Assembly: GCA_963808455.1 (NCBI GenBank)
Contig: CAWEHT010000467.1
Coordinates: 1-11,910 of the forward strand
DNA from: CAWEHT01 sp963808455
GTDB taxonomy: Bacteria; Chloroflexota; Anaerolineae; CG2-30-64-16
DNA length: 11,910 bases
Direction of reading: 5' to 3'
Under the pieces are notes generated by a model. That model ran no database searches and was not told the origin of the DNA. It saw nothing but the letters and a program-made list of their open reading frames with translations. Positions 10,500 to 11,910 of the stretch are shown one piece after another (positions within the stretch are counted from its first letter, which is position 1; each line of letters begins with the position of its first letter). The translations under genes were made by a program, and so were the position numbers.

Positions 10500-11910
10500 C
10501 TACTGCCCGAAATGGGCGATCTGATAGATCAACTGGCTCGGCATGCCGATCTGCGCCGACTGGCCTTGCAGCGTCTGCAGCCCATTTTTCAGCGACTGGT
10601 ACGTCTCGTACGCACGCTTCACTTCTTCGGCCTTCTGCCCGATGCCGTAGTAGGCCAACGTGCTCTCGACCTTCTTCTCCGCGCCGTAAAACCCCACCGT
10701 GGACAGCGCCTTGAGGCCGATGGCCGTGGCGGTGCCGGTATAAGGCGCATAGATCAGCGTGCTCACTTTGAAGGCGCCCAACAGGGCGTTCCCCAGCCGG
10801 TCGTAAAGCGAGCGCTGCGGGTCACACAAGTTCACGATCTCGTTGTAGCCGGTGGCGAACTTCAGAAGATCCCAGCGGTTGGCCGGTATCCTTCATATAT
10901 TCGATGGCTTCGTCCACGTACGGCTTGCTTGTGTCTACCGCCGTCTTGACGCCCTGGGCCATCTGCTCTGCCCAGAAGGTGGGGTCCTGGGCCTTGTGCC
11001 AGGCATCCATGAGCTGCGAGACTTTGTCTTCGTAGTAACCGGGGTTCTCCGCAATATCGGTTCCCAGTTTCTGGGCACCGTCGGCGAGCATTTGCCCAGC
11101 CTTGCCAAGCCCATCCGCGATGCTCGTGCACGTGCCGAAAACCGTGTCGCGGACGATGCCCACCGGGTCCAACGCGAGGTCCTTGCCCATCTGCACGACG
11201 CCATCCGCCACGACGTGGCCAGCATCCAACACGGTGTCCTTGACGTACCCGGTCTACTGTCGCTGCGCCGGCGACGCCATCCGCCACAACGTGGCCGGCA
11301 TCCAACGCCGAGCCTTTGGCGGCGTCGCCGAACACGTTGCCCCAATAAGTCAGCAGGCCGTCCTGCGCCTCTTGGTCGCGAATGGCCGCATCCAATTTGG
11401 CCTGCAGCGCAGCCCGCGCCGCGGGATCGACCGGCGGCGGGCCGGAGGCAGGGACCACAGAGGAGCCGGGCGCGGGAGGCACCGGCGCTGAGTCGGGCGT
11501 TGGAACCGCAGGCGGCCCGGATACGGGTACCGGCGGCGGCACGATAGCCGAGTCGGAGAATGGCGAAACCGGCGGCTGGGGGCCGGACGCAGGAGCCGGA
11601 GGCGGCACGATGGCCGGGCCGGAGGGTGGCGCAACCGGCAGTGGGGGCCCGGGCGCAGGAGCCGGCGGCGGCACGATGGCCGAGTCGGAGAATGGCGCAA
11701 CCGGCGGTGGGGCCCGGGCGCAGGAGCCAGAGGCGGCACGATGGCCGAGTCGGAGAATGGCGAAGCCGGCGGCGGTGGCCCGGATGCAGGGGCCGGCGGC
11801 GGCACGATGGCCGGGCCGGAGAATGGCGAAACCGGCGACGGTGGGCCGGACGCAGGAGCTGGCGGCGGCACGATGGCCGGGCCGGGGGGTAATGAAAACT
11901 GGCGGCTGGG
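10500..11910 (-). CDS. Pro-rich repeat protein with helical C-terminal domain, 5' end outside the window
   Basis: The gene enters from the right edge and stops at 10500. The visible N-terminal part is a 22-residue Pro-rich repeat ([SD]-AIVPPPAPASGP-type). It is followed by DPAARAALQAKLDAAIRDQE, TYWGNVFGDAAKG and a duplicated LDAGHVVADGV segment. A helical domain comes next (DPVGIVRDTVFG, QLMDAWHKAQDPTFWAEQM, RWDLLKFATGYNEIVN, STLIYAPYTGTATAIGLKAL), ending QLIYQIAHFGQ. The frame changes near 11709-11712, 11245-11260 and 10875-10887, and possibly at about 11880 by the window edge. The helical part has a mildly hydrophobic hairpin-like stretch (about 10700-10780) but no clear membrane helix. I do not recognise the family. 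The proline-rich region may be a spacer between an unseen N-terminal domain and the helical domain. It probably shares a transcript with the double zinc-ribbon gene 23 nt downstream. Confidence 0.7.
11202..11313. repeat. Partial internal duplication in the Pro-rich gene
   Basis: Two near-identical 30-bp stretches, at about 11202-11231 and 11277-11306 (beginning CCATCCGCCAC, ending GGCATCCAAC or AGCATCCAAC), encode the two LDAGHVVADGV segments. They lie about 75 bp apart and on either side of a frame change at 11245-11260. Confidence 0.75.
11540..11910. repeat. 66-bp in-frame tandem repeat (22 residues per unit)
   Basis: The word CACGAT-[A/G]-GCC recurs at 11540, 11606, 11672, 11737, 11803 and 11869. 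The spacings are 66, 66, 65, 66 and 66 bp. The short unit has four G at 11709-11712 where the preceding unit has five at 11643-11647. Units differ by scattered substitutions, so this is not a recent duplication. The array continues past the window edge. More degenerate Pro-rich units lie at about 11440-11540. Confidence 0.9.

Noticed and set aside
9076..10524. Plus-strand open frame of 482 codons
   Set aside because: Antisense to the intact double zinc-ribbon gene; no start signal or domain.

Overview
The window is very GC-rich, and every gene I can support reads on the minus strand. The gene set suggests Chloroflexota or a similar GC-rich environmental lineage: a bacterial SNF2 ATPase with a SWIM zinc-finger partner, zinc-ribbon membrane proteins, a DUF2721 membrane protein, and repeat-rich intergenic DNA. 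That placement is an inference from gene content and style, not from a marker gene.

In transcription order (right to left) the layout is as follows. (1) 11910-10500: a 5'-incomplete gene with a Pro-rich 22-residue repeat region followed by a helical domain. (2) 10476-9190: a 428-residue protein ending in two zinc ribbons. (3) About 9160-9042: a cluster of variable-stem hairpins. (4) 8973-7543: a protein with an N-terminal zinc ribbon, one membrane segment, a long Pro/Thr/Ala linker and a C-terminal, probably extracytoplasmic, domain. (5) About 7230-7393: 42-bp palindromic tandem repeats, then a strong sigma-70-type promoter at 7201-7229. (6) 7179-3412: the SNF2 ATPase. (7) 3268-3021: a second variable-stem hairpin cluster. 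(8) 2988-1959: the SWIM protein, overlapping by 4 nt (9) a 100-residue two-helix membrane protein at 1962-1660. (10) 1576-1334: a RelE/ParE-type toxin remnant. (11) 1146-583: a 165-bp tandem repeat array with inverted outer ends. (12) 322-1: the start of a DUF2721 gene with its own extended -10 promoter.

SNF2 and SWIM proteins are commonly paired in bacteria and presumably act together on nucleic acid. The three proteins at 11910-7543 look like a separate group, two of them with zinc ribbons, whose function I do not recognise.

Four of the long genes can be read at full length only by changing frame: SNF2 about eight times, the zinc-ribbon membrane protein three times, SWIM once, and the Pro-rich gene at least three times. 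Protein motifs continue cleanly across these points. One of them is a 65-bp unit in an otherwise 66-bp repeat array, where a run of five G has become four. Indel errors in the assembled sequence are the simplest explanation, so the coordinates below span the reconstructed genes. True decay is not excluded.

The observation I would follow first is the pair of hairpin clusters at 3021-3268 and 9042-9158. Their linkers and order are conserved while the stem sequences differ.
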